Source of the DNA: Kudoa neothunni
Lineage: Eukaryota; Cnidaria
DNA: 64,000 bases
Reading direction: 5' to 3'
Assembly (NCBI GenBank): GCA_964304625.1
Contig: OZ199838.1
Span: forward strand, 3,286,001 to 3,350,000
This document shows positions 50,345 to 62,000 of this stretch, one piece after another. A model generated the notes under the pieces. The model was not told the origin of the DNA, made no database searches, and saw only the letters and a list, made by a program, of their open reading frames with translations. Within the stretch, counting starts at the first letter, position 1. Each line of letters opens with the position of its first letter. The translations under genes were made by a program, and so were the position numbers.

Positions 50345-52629
50345 TCCATTTTGTCAGTGAGCTGACGGAAATCTGGTTCATTTGCTGTTAAAGCTGAACG
50401 AATTAATTCCGTCAGGTGTTTATTTTCGAGGGATTCGCGATGCTACGAATTTAAAAGCTTCATCGTAGAATAAAGAGACTCACAACAATAAGTTGTTCCA
50501 AAGATAGATTCATGTTTGAAGCAAATTTCTTTTAATTTTGGATATTTATATCCTGATACGTTTTTCCAAAATTCGTTTGGTGAGTTTTTTTACAAGGTAA
50601 AACCTCTGACGCAACTTATTAGTTGTGGAATCATGGTTGGCCAGACCTCTTTCATTATCGCTGTAGGCACGGCAGGACGTAACATGAAACCCCGCCCCTT
50701 ATCCTTATGCTGTAATGTAAGACTTAAACTCATTAAACATCCTCGTCTCAGGGCGACCACCACCCCATACCTTTAAGGACGTTGGCTCTGTGAGGCCTGG
50801 AAATTACTTGCCTTTCGGTGGGTCCCGGATGTTCCAACTCCTACTCACGCTCACCCCGCCTCACAGCGAGCGTACATTGTAACCACAGCTCCCAAATATG
50901 GGATAGAGATCCACTAACACGGAAGCAGTAGTCTGACCATCGGCAGATTCAACCCCATTATCATTACCACACGGTTCTGAGCCCGAGTATCACACCGATG
51001 TGCTATCTGTCCTTGGTCGTTTGGTGAGTTGGAGTCATGAGCCATCTTTAACGCCAGATCTTCTTGAAAATCCATTAGTTCCACTTCCACGGTTGAAAAA
51101 GCGATGACTAGTGATTCAAAATTTTTACAGCCTGCATTAACTACTTCATTCACAAATGGGTTGATGAGGAACATAAAGCATGGCTTCAATTCCCGTAAAT
51201 CCTCAAAGCGATCTTTATAGTCATTCATAAGTTGCATTACATTGTCTCTATATTCTTCCAAGTTCTCCTTTTCGATTACATCATTACATCACCAGGGAAT
51301 AAATTTTGTCGGCTATTGAGATTTTAAAAATAAATGAAGTTCCTTGATTTTATGTCTCTTTCGAAAACTCGTACTTTATTCTCGAAGCTCAAAATTGTTT
51401 GAGCAAGATCAGAAACCAATTTATTCTTCCCTTGTAATTCTATATTGAGATTTTGAAGATGGTTCATTACGTCAGTAAAAAACATCAAATCGTAGAGCCA
51501 CTGATTATTTTCAAGTTCAGGGTATGATTTGTTCTTTTCTTTAAGGAATGAACTAATCGATTCTTAAAGTTCCACAAACCTACTCTAGACATTGCTAGTT
51601 GACAGCCAAATTACAATACAGTAGAATGAAACATCGTTAGGTTTAGCATCAATCTCAGGTTCTTCAACAAAATTTCTGAACGGTTGATGAGTCTTTCCAC
51701 TTGATCGTACATAATTGACAACTTCGAATACGCACTTCATTATATCTTCATATTTGAAGTATTTTGTAACCAGATGTTCGCGAGGAATCATGCAACGTAC
51801 GGGACGGGTTTAAGTTTTCCAAACCTTGGATCATTTTTCATGAGTGCAATTAAGCCTACGTTCTTAAAAGACTATCGCAGGGGCTCCATCTATCGATATG
51901 CTAACGAGATTACATAACTGAACGCCAGCATTCGCTAAGACTATATCAAATGTATTTTTAGCGTCAACGCCACGTGTGGTTTCTTTCAATTCCACCAAGT
52001 CCAACAATTCCTCCTTAATAGTTAGGTCATATAAAACAAAGCGAATGAATATGACCAATTGGGGATTGTCTTGAATATCCGTTGATTCGTCGAGACCTAA
52101 GCTAAAAACAACCGAATTCTTCGGATCATTTTGTGGTTTATCGCAAACATCAGCGCTTATTTGAGAGATTCGCCTTTCTATCTTGTTGCGAGAATGAAGT
52201 CTCCCTTTTATTTAGGTTCTAAAACTTCAACGATTTCAGCAATATTCTTTCTGACAAATTCCCGCTCAGAATGTGGACATTTTGCACGTGAAATATTCCA
52301 CGAAATAATAAAACTAGCTTCAATTGATAGAGCTGATTCAGTAGAAAGTGTCGTCAAAAGTGACCAGCGATTATTTAGTGATTGCTTTAGAGAACATAAC
52401 TTATTGGTTCTTATATGAGACTTGCAAGGATAATCACGAGAAAATTTCCGGTGATTTTTCTCATAATGTCGTTTCAGGTTAGAAGCTTTGTTGTGACTTA
52501 AAAACATATTACAAATAAGATACAAGGGCTTGACCCCATCATGGTAAAGGCAAATTCTTCTTCCCGTTCTGGGTTGAATATTCTTTTGTCGTCATCATAT
52601 TTTCTTTTTTTTATATTTGAAGAATCCAT
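50345..52629 (-). pseudogene. hAT transposase pseudogene (BED finger, ZBED5-like)
   Basis: Begins near 52629 with MDSSNIKKRKYDDDKRIF, then a BED-type finger remnant (CNMFLSHNKASNLKRHYEKN then H). It continues with EASFIISWNISRAKCPHSER and the catalytic-region block LVSISIDGAPAIV at about 51880. Next are the block after the insertion domain (HREHLVTKYF, then VVNYVRSSGKTHQPF), then MQLMNDYKDRFEDLREL. At 50600-50345 is the hAT dimerisation end (FWKNVSGYKYPKLKEICF, then SIFGTTYCCESLYSTMK). Several frame changes and stops interrupt it, and a SINE splits it at 50586-51016. The order matches ZBED5/FAM200/SCAND3 transposases throughout. Confidence 0.82.
50586..51016 (-). mobile_element. tRNA-derived SINE, copy 1, 431 bp
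   Basis: Flanked by perfect 13-bp direct repeats TCGTTTGGTGAGT (50573-50585 and 51017-51029). On the minus strand the head resembles a tRNA gene: an A-box-like TAGCACATCGG and, about 45 nt on, a B-box-like GGGTTGAATCTG. The other end is an A-rich tail (TTGTAAAAAAA). The GC-rich body interrupts the hAT transposase, so the insertion is younger than that element's loss of function or coincided with it. No coding capacity. Confidence 0.83.
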
Positions 52630-53325
52630 AATTTTTTCATACAATAATAAAATTTGAATTATCACTTAAGCTCCAATTCTAACAAATAATTTGCGCAACT
52701 ACAAGTCAAAACGTGCCGAGTTATTTAGATTGTACCGAGGGACGAGTTGGGTCATTTCTAGACTAACCAAGGAGCCAGTCTATGGCTATTCTCATTTGCA
52801 CTTGTGTGCCCTCCTTTTCGAGCTTTAACGCCTGTTTATTCTTACGATATCGGTCACTTTTGTAATGGAGAAACATTAGTTTTAATTGTGTTTCCTAACA
52901 AAACTAGTAATAATTCTAGCTTGAATCAAATATTGAAACTATATAAATGTTCGTAACTATGTTTTCTACCCAAAAATACTATCTAGGTTACGATTAAATA
53001 GTTCAAACTGTGAATTTTTCTGATATAAAGTGCTCATTGAATATAAAAAAAATTTGAATCAACGAATTTTTTTTGAGAGCCACGGTTTAGTCAGCCCTGT
53101 TATAAAATATTTATGAATGAGATGGGGATATTTATAGCGTGTATAGCAGGATTGATAAGATTGGAAATCTTGTTAGACAGCTGAACTAAATAAAATAAGT
53201 ATGTGCTCCAAAAAGTTTTTATATGATAGATAAACATTATATCTATAAGATCTAAGCAAAATTTTTATAATCACAAAAATAGTGTGAAAAAATGAACTAA
53301 GATCATTTAAATTTTCATAATAAAC

Positions 53326-54076
53326 TTATACACGTCCATGTTGTGTTGGAGGCTCACAAGCTGTGAGGAGGTAATCGGGAGGAGCTTCATTATTAGGGAC
53401 ATCGTCTCCTTGATATTTTGGAGGGGCAGGACTTATTGTTCCCTAGAAAACAGAATTCAACATAAAATCACCAGAGCTAAACAATCAATAAATTTACTTT
53501 ATTTGTAATGTTGTTGTCAAGTTCGGGAAGGTCTTTGAACAATCTGAAATGGATTAAAATGATATTGATCTAGAAATAAAATTAACTGAGTTTACCAATG
53601 ATTCATACTCACTTTTAATAGTATAAGAACGAAGAAGATAATACAAAAAATGTATTGATATGAATAGACTTGGGAGAAAGGAGTGGTAGTTCTCTTGAGT
53701 TTTAATGCATTAACAAATTCGAAACAAACTCCTAAACATACTGGTAGGCACATGAAATTGAAAGAATTGCCAAACATCATGTAATATGTGATTACACATA
53801 AAACAAATACAAATAATTGTATTATTTCCTTCGCGATAAGTCTTTGATAGCAATTCCTTGTTTTATACTTAAATAGTCTTGGTCATTAAAATTCTTGATT
53901 AGCACAAACTAAAAAATACCATCAAGAAGCGGAGAGAAATCAGATGACAAACAATTTCCACCATGCATAAAATGGGTAACAAGAAAACAGAAACTAACGA
54001 AAAACATATTTAACTTTCTATCCCAAAAATAAATACAATCATGATTCTTCCAAAACAGGAGGCAAATTCTGTCAGT
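53326..54076 (-). CDS. LAPTM4-like lysosomal membrane protein, copy 2
   Basis: Paralogue of the gene at 48335-49071. From 3' to 5' the exons encode a tail GTISPAPPKYQGDD to NEAPPDYLLTACE and HGRV (stop at 53328), then INIILIHFRLFKDLPELDN, then a long exon. That exon reads CYQRLIAKEIIQLFVFVL, TYYMMFGNSFNFMCLPV, and the helix YQYIFCIIFFVLILLK. The PAPPKY and EAPPDY motifs are canonical PPxY sites, better kept than in copy 1. YSYQYIFCIIFFVLILLK followed by a cytosolic RLFKDLPEL mirrors the last helix and junction of LAPTM4A. Near 54064-54050, CLLFWKN corresponds to CPLFWES of copy 1. The exons between there and 53890, and the start codon, were not resolved, so the upper coordinate is approximate. 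Confidence 0.62.
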
Positions 54077-55110
54077 GTGTGCTTTGTATAAACAAAATAC
54101 AAATATAGCGATTCTGATAGACTATATTCAATTAGACAATGGAGATCGATACAAAAACTCTTACTATGTCGCAAACAATCAGGAATATTATTTGATTTAT
54201 AGCCGTTGTCATATTCTGTTTATCAATTTTCTAATCAGTATATAATTTATAAACCTTCTTACTGTATTCAATCAGATATTAAATACTTTCTTGAACTTTA
54301 TATACGTTCACTCTAGAGAGTCAATATTAATCAGTTTGTAGAAACCCTAGAATTAAATTACCAACCGATTAAATCCAGTTAGGGGTACTTTCGTAAGGTT
54401 TAATAATCACACTGATACAGTAAAGATCTAAATTTATTAGAACTACCGACTAAAATAGGATTTAAAGATCATTTTAGTGAGGGGCTTAAGGGGTCAGGAT
54501 TAATACCCTTTCGAGTGTTGCTACTGTTTATAATTGATATGACAGTTAAATGGAAGAAATATTGTTATGTATGCTTGTATAACTGTAAGCTGACAATAGG
54601 GTTTAACGTTAGAGAGATAAAATCATTAATGTTAGCTCATGAACATTCCGTGTAACTGCATTTTCCCCTTGTTATTATTATTAGGATTAATTTTATAAAA
54701 ACGACTTAACTTCAGTAAGAAATAAATTCAATGCTGATAAAAAATTGAAGTCAATGATATTTTAGATAGCGTTAATATAATTAAAGCTTCATATTCAGGG
54801 CGATATGGAATCATATTGTATCAAATGCCAGTGTTAAAACGGATGATTAAAATTGACTTAACAATCTAATTCAAAGACCTTATTTCCAATTATAAAGCAT
54901 TACGTTTGCACTATGTGATTGTAGTCAAATATTTTCAGCAATTCCGCATGCATTTTTTGCTGGTGATTTTTATAATCATACGTATTGATATAATAAATTA
55001 AAAAGTATTCCTCTTTACATTATAGGATACAATTTTCATTTAAAATGTGGACTCTTAATCAGTTTTCTATAAATACATACCAAATCTAAGGAAATTAATT
55101 TTTTGGTATG
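54077..55110. other. AT-rich spacer
   Basis: No gene recognised. It should include the 5' end and promoter of LAPTM4-like copy 2. Confidence 0.35.
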
Positions 55111-55606
55111 TTTATAAGGTCAAACCCTTGACGCATCTTATTAGGCCTTCTCCACTTACGCTTTAGGCACCGCAGCGTCATATTTAGGTGACTTACCTTT
55201 ATGTGGTAGTGTGGGATTTTAACCCACTGCACATCTTCGTTTCGGAACAACCACCACCCCAACCATAGTCTAGACTTTAGACTAACCCAGAATTGTTCTG
55301 GGAATGTCGTCTGAATGAGAGCGTCGGCTCTACGGAAATCCCCTACTGGGTTTTATTTCGTTCCTGTACCCGTCGTTTAGTTTACGCTCGCCCGAGTTCT
55401 ACCCTTCCGCCAGACTCCCGACTCCCCTCCCAGTTGCAAGCATGGCCACGATAAATCGTAGAGTAGATCCCTGCGATTGCTACAGTCTTCCTACTTAATT
55501 TTGGATAAGAAGTACAAGAACGCCCCAATACTGTAAGCTTCGAACTCGCAACCTCACGATATTCGATCTCGATCTAGCACCAACATGTCATATTGTCCAG
55601 CAAGGA
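55111..55606 (-). mobile_element. tRNA-derived SINE, copy 2 (older, diverged)
   Basis: Homologous to the SINE at 50586-51016: shared GGTCAAACCCTTGACGCA / GGTAAAACCTCTGACGCA, CTTATTAG, and ACCACCACCCCA blocks on the plus strand. On the minus strand the head holds GGACAATATGACATGTTGGT and a B-box-like GCGAGTTCGAAGC. It is GC-rich against its surroundings. Target duplications are not clear, as expected for an older insertion. Ends are approximate. Confidence 0.68.
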
Positions 55607-56219
55607 GTATGGTGATTGTAATAGTATGCTTATTATAAATTGACTTAAGCGACATTCGATGTAATAACTATATGGATAGGAATATTAAACATTTATTATG
55701 TTGGATCCTTAATTATTAGAAAATTTTAAGTAAAATATACAAGTTTAATTCTTAAATAAAAATAATTTGTGCTTGTACAAAATAGATCTGCCTTATTTCT
55801 AAACAGTTTGATCAATGTTTGTGTATCTAATATACTTAGGAATAAGTGTAATTTGAAGTAACAATGAGTTTGTTTATTGTCCTCACAATTTTTTAAAATC
55901 TTACAACTTTTCCGATATGAAAAAATATTCATTCGAAGATTTGTGAAACAGGAAATAATGTAAATATACTTTTCTTCATTTATAAACACCTGGAAAAGTT
56001 TTAAACTTAAATCACAATTGTCACCGGGAAAATTAGTTGGGAATTCCTTACAAAGTTCGTACAAAGTAATGTATTTATGATTTCCAAGAGGTGGGCACAA
56101 ATTAGTTTCAATAATTTATGCAAATATTTATTTCGTTATTTCAAATGGTAAAAAAATTAATGTGAAAAATAAAAAATAATTTACATTAATTTATGGAGCA
56201 TTTCCCGGTATATAAAATA

Positions 56220-56252
<33 letters not shown>

Positions 56253-58907
56253 TTCGTGTACGTAAATTTTAATAAAATATTTTCCTTTTTAAATAAAGGT
56301 AGGATCACAGTTAAATATTTTATAATTTTTACATTTGACAAAGTTTTCACTCTATCAAATAAAAATGAAAGGAATAGGAAGTATTTCCTATCGAATCAAA
56401 TTAAAGATCTAGAACAAATATAAAAAAATCACTTCATATATAATATTATGATGAAAATTAGTTGGGCTTGAAATTAATTTTTGGTAACGCTTTTAACATT
56501 TACATTTAATAATTTACATAAAACTTATTTACCTGAAATATTTAATATTAATAAGTTTGAGCACATATATCCAAAACTAAACTACACTAAATTTGTTCAT
56601 TAACGCTTAGTCAATGATTCTAAAAATAAAACTGCAACTTTTAATAAAACAAAAATAAATATTAAACTCAGAAAATCCTGGCGATTTAGTTCATTTTAAG
56701 CTATTCAATTTATTGAAACGAAATTATGGCTTGAACTTTTCGTGCCAAATGTTTATTCATGTATGCAAAAATTAAAAATCCCAGAAATACGCATCTAAAA
56801 TGTATTTTAAATGTGTTGAATTATTATATAATTTAAAAGTTATTTATTTATTTGTTTGCATTAATAATTTTATACATTACTAAAAAAACTGGAGTTTATA
56901 GCGGGGTTAATTGTAATCCTTACATAACACCAATAAAGCAAAAGGAAGTGTATAATTATACATAAGAAATTGTTTTTCTTCAGCTGAAAAATGAAAGTGA
57001 TGAATAATTAAAATCTAGTTCTATGTGTTAAATTGGATAAGATATAAAATCCAATCAAACAATAATGAATAGTTAACACGTGGGTATTAGGCGGGGCATT
57101 AGGTATTTGTGGATCATTTATTTCCGAATTAATGAATCACGACTTGATTTTTAAACGTTTAAAAGAAGGAATAAAGGAAACTAAAATTATAATATTTTTT
57201 ATTCTGAAGAATATGTGAATGATGTTGAAACAAAAAAGTTCGAATAGAGGATTCTTCAAGTATACTCTGAAACAATCGAGATTCCAATTATTTCGACGTG
57301 GAGGTTGCAGTAATTTTCAGTGGATGAAAATTGACATCTTTAGAAATATTTCAAATCATTTGGTGACGTTATATATTACTTTTAGTGAAGTTACCGACAG
57401 ATTATTATCAGATTCATTCTCAATGAAAACTTGGTCTTATTAACTAGTGAAAAAAAAACAAATTTATATTTAATTTCTAGTTTACTAACTTAAACGGCAA
57501 CAGCTGGCGGATAAGCGAACTATTTTGGAGTGCTTTATACGAGATGTTTCTAGTTTCTATACGCGCTGAATATATATTACATACTCAACAAAATTCTAAA
57601 TTTAGAGTTGGCAGGGAAGAGATAAAAAATTCTATAGGAGCATTTATTATCACGTGAATTGTTAAAATGCCTAGATAACAATGATGTTGATATGAAACTA
57701 TACATCATCAAATAAGAAAATATTTCGGCATATTTTTGTTACACAGATAACTTATAAATGATCATTAATCCGAATACCTTAGAATATGATAAATTTACAA
57801 AGATTCTACCGATTTTGGACTCTGTAGGGAAAGGTGTCGTCAGAAAGTTGAGTGTGATCGAAAAAAATACTCAATTCAAAGATAGACACAAAGCGAAACA
57901 ATATGCCATAAAGAGACTGAAGAAATATGGACTTAGAGTTTTCGCTAGGTGCGGAGTTAACAGTTTATTGCCTGATATTTATCTGTAACATATTTTGTAT
58001 ACTTCGATAACTGGTTCATATTAATCCCTCTTCAAATTTTGCGAAAAAAAGAAACATACTCGATAGGAATGATTTGAAAAAGCAGAATTAAGGGATACTC
58101 ATTATTGAATGAGACCAAGATAAAAAATCATGGACAAGTAGAATTAAAGAGTGTGTACCACTCTATTGATAATAATATTTTAATCAAAATAATGTAAGAA
58201 AATTATGGGATCATATATGACTCGACTCCAAAGGCACCAAATGTATGGTAATTTTCGGAGCACTGGGAAGGTTAATACAATAGGGTGAACTCTTGACCAT
58301 ACTATCCGAGTAAGTAAATCGGGGAATGTATAAAGATAGAGAAACAACGAGCATATTGAAAAAACCTATTAGGTAGGTATGCGATTGATTTATCATTAAG
58401 AAAAGTAAACTTAATATTGAAGTGTTAGATAACATTATTATTGCATGTTAATATGGAATTTCAAAATCAAATAAGCCGGGAACTTTCATTGTCCTCCCCT
58501 CTGACGATCTCCGATTCTTTAATGTCAGGCATTTTCCTGAAGTTATACCAACACAAGATATATTTTCAGTTTTACAAAAAATAACACATTCAAATGTCTC
58601 AATACAAAAAAAACTATTATTTGATTAAACAGACATTTTTTTCCACCTCAAATTGACATTGGCTAACCTGAGATATTCACCATATCTCATTTAAGAATAG
58701 TTTTCGTCTTTTTATTGAAAAATTTTATTCCACAACAAGGTCTCGATATTTAGTGACTAACTTGTTGGGAACGAGAAGAAACTATTTAGAGTAAAAACAT
58801 TTCGTGATATCTATCATACGCATGCGCTATCGTATCATTGATTTATCTTAGAAATTATTCTAATAAGGGTACCAAGGCCCCTTTTTAATTATTCCTATAT
58901 TAGTTTA
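55607..58907. other. Spacer with short frames of unknown status
   Basis: Frames that might be exons but match nothing known: 56100-55726 on the minus strand (124 codons, MCPPLGNHKYITLYELCKEF onward), 57219-57443 and 57758-57988 on the plus strand, and about 58455-58590. The one at 57758 is Lys-rich (KDRHKAKQYAIKRLKKYG). The one at about 58455 reads ISRELSLSSPLTISDSLMSG. They could not be joined into a gene. An (AT)n run lies at 56221-56250. Confidence 0.3.
56221..56250. repeat. (AT)n microsatellite
   Basis: Uninterrupted TA/AT run of about 28 bp. Confidence 0.85.
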
Positions 58908-59024
58908 TGTAACGTATGACACGCGTCAACCGGATTTAGATTAGTGATATCTAGGTAGATTACTTTTCGAGTATATTTTATCATGGCTTCTCCTATCGAC
59001 AGCGCAACTAACTCCACCGTTACA
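58908..59024 (+). repeat. 5' LTR, 117 bp
   Basis: Identical over its length to 62702-62818. It is unusually short for an LTR and already contains the first codons of gag. Confidence 0.95.
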
Positions 59025-62000
59025 TCTGGTGACAGGGGTGTTGACTCTGTTAAGCCACCGCCACTCAAGAAATTTACCGGCGCCGCCGATAACTTCGCCA
59101 AGTTCCACCGCTCTTTTATGCTCCTTGCACTAGCTAGCAACTGGAATGACCTGGACAAAGCTAGGAATTTTCCCTTGTACCTCGGAGATACCATCCTCGA
59201 TTTGATCGAGACCAACGGTATAAATATGTACCGACCAACGAGGGATACATTCAACCTTATGGTGGAGCTGTTAAATAATACATATCGCCCTATCACTTCT
59301 TCCGCATTGTCCCTTCAATCGTTCTACAGTTCGACGTGGGACAATGTCACCCCCTTTGCTGAATTCTGCTTCGGAGTGAACAATTTGCTTCGCAAGGCCC
59401 TACCCTCTATCGACGAAGACACCGCTAGAACTCTAGTTATGGACCAATGCACGAAGTCGTTGCCTGAGTACATCAAACGTATTATCGTTGCTTCGAAACC
59501 CCAAGCACTTCCTGAGCTGATCCAATCGGTTGAGGAACAGCTAAATATTCCAAATCACACTGCAGCAGCCTCGTACGGCGAGAGGAAATCCAAATACAAG
59601 AAACGATCTTGCAAAAAATGTGGCTCAAATAATCACTCAACCAAAGAGTGCAAAGGTTTTGCAATATGTAAAACCTGCCACAAGAGGGGACACCTCTCAT
59701 ATATATGCAATAGCAAACATACAAATAACATTAACTGTATCAATTTTAATGAATCTGTTTCGGATGAGGCCAATTATTCGTGTTTTGTTTCTTCAGCGCA
59801 GTTTGACTTGTCTAAAAATTTTACAATACCAATTGAAATCGGAACTAGAGTTGCAACTGCTCTGATTGACACTGGATCTTCCATATCAATTATAAGACAC
59901 GGCTTCGATGTGGAAATGCACCCTGACAAAATTAGTCTTACATCCGCAGGCGGGAAGCAAATGGAAACCATTGGTACTAGCATCGTCGAATTCTCTCTAA
60001 ATGGAAAGGTCTTCAAATGGAGAATGGTTGTATGTCATAATCTGGTAACAGATTGCATCCTTGGTCGCGATTTTTTGTCTGCACATGCTGCCCTCATCAC
60101 CTGCCAGAATGGTTCCATAACACTCCCTGCAGTACGTGGGAATACATGTTCAATCGCCCCGAAACAGGATCACGCAAAAGTTCCTCCATACTGTTTCAAA
60201 TTCGCCGATAACCCCTTTCACATCTCCACCAGGAAAATCCCTTTCGCCCTCTCCCCAATTTTTAAGGAGCAGATAGATAATATGCTCAACGATGGTGTAA
60301 TACGTAAAAGTAACAGTCCGTATTCATCCCCAGTGCTCCTCGTCAAGAAGCGCAACAATGAATATAGATTCTGTGTAGACTATCGGAAACTCAACTCTCA
60401 GATAGTTTCGGAACAATTCCCCATACCATTACTCCATGACATTATCTCCACCCTCTCTTCTGCCACCTACTTTTCAAAAATCGACCTCAAATCCGGATTC
60501 TGGCAGATACCACTCCACGAGAATTGTAAATATGCGACCGCTTTCTCCACTCCCTTTGGCCACTACGAATTTAATGTGTTGCCATTTGGTTTGGTAACAG
60601 CCCCATCTGCATTCCAAAGAGCCATGACCGAAACTTTGAATGACTACATTGGGAAATTCTGTCACGTTTACCTTGACGATATCCTAATCTATTCCTCCTC
60701 TTCTAACGAGCACGATGAACATCTCAAATTAATCATGAAGCGTCTCACAGAATTCAACTGGAAACCCAACACAAAAAAATGCATTTATAAGGTAACGTCA
60801 ATCAAATATCTCGGCTTCGTAATCTCAAAAGATGGAATCACACCTGATCCTGATAGAATCAAATCAGTAGCTGACATACCCATTCCCAATACACCCAAAC
60901 GCCTCCAATCATTCATTGGCTTCGCAAACTATTACCGCGACCTAATTCCAAACTTTGCTAGCATAGCACAGCCCCTCTACAATGCCATTTCTACAAAACC
61001 CTTTGAATTATCCACCGAAGCTATTAATCGAATAAGTAACATCAAACATTTGTTAACATCCTCGCCACTACTCAGTCTTCCTAACCTGAATAAAAATTTC
61101 ACAATTTCCACCGACGCTTCAGACACAGCCATCGCATCAGTACTCTATCAGGAAGTGAATGGCAAGAAACATGTCATACGTTATGCCAGCCGTATCCTCA
61201 ATAAATCCGAAATTAATTATTCCACCTTCGAAAAAGAAGCACTAGCGCTAGTACATGCACTCAAAACATTTCACCAATATGTCTACGGCAAAAGAACCAA
61301 AGTATGGACGGATCACAACCCCCTAACTCACCTGAAAACCATCAAAGACTCTCACGGTAGAATATCCCGTTGGCTGCTATTTCTCCAGAACTACGACCTA
61401 GAAATAGTCTACAAACGTGGCCCTGATAATGTAGACGCCGACTTTTTATCGAGAACACCGTGCGAATCAAATGCTATATCAGTCCATTTCCTATCCCTAC
61501 CAGTAGACAAGTGGATATCGGCCCAAAAAGAGGACATAACTATATCGAGCATCGCAAAATCCATTGAACAAAATAAATACAAAGGTAAGAGAGTTTACCG
61601 ATTCAAAGATGGCCTCTTGGTGAGGACTCTGAAAGCCGAAAATAGAGAAATCAATCAACTTTTCATCCCACTTCAAATGCGCGCTAAAATCTTGGACAGA
61701 TTTCATGATCAATCTGGCCATCCCGGGTTCTTCAAAACATTTTCGATGCTACGAGACAACGCATTTTGGCCCGGCTACGAAATCGAAACCCGAAATTATG
61801 TGCGTTCTTGTAAAACTTGCCAATTGAATCCATGGTCTTCCGAAAAATCCAACTTAATCCCACTAAAAGCTACCTTCCCTTTTCAATTAATGGAATGGGA
61901 TATCATTGGACCTTTCAATCGCACCGATAATCTTAATAGATATATACTCTGCTGTGTGGATCTTTTCACCAAATTCGCCATAGCCATTCCACTAGCTGAT

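Larger units (their letters stand above)
49913..53099 (-). mobile_element. ZBED5/FAM200-type hAT transposon, full span, decayed
   Basis: Ends CAGTGGTGGCCAGAC on the left and, reverse-complemented, CAGGGCTGACTAAAC on the right. They are bounded by a perfect 8-bp target duplication TTATAAAA (49905-49912 and 53100-53107). The interior carries a broken transposase on the minus strand and a SINE inserted later. The element stands between the two LAPTM4-like genes. Confidence 0.85.

Noticed and set aside
50597-50910. GC-rich block as an exon or RNA gene
   Set aside because: The flanking 13-bp repeats, tRNA-like head and A-rich tail show that it is the body of a SINE.
53140-53320. Extra exon between the hAT element and LAPTM4-like copy 2
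   Set aside because: No frame or splice site; it is the 3' flank of copy 2.
55541-55606. Stand-alone tRNA gene on the minus strand (GCGAGTTCGAAGC)
   Set aside because: It does not fold into a complete cloverleaf by eye and is collinear with the head of the other SINE copy.
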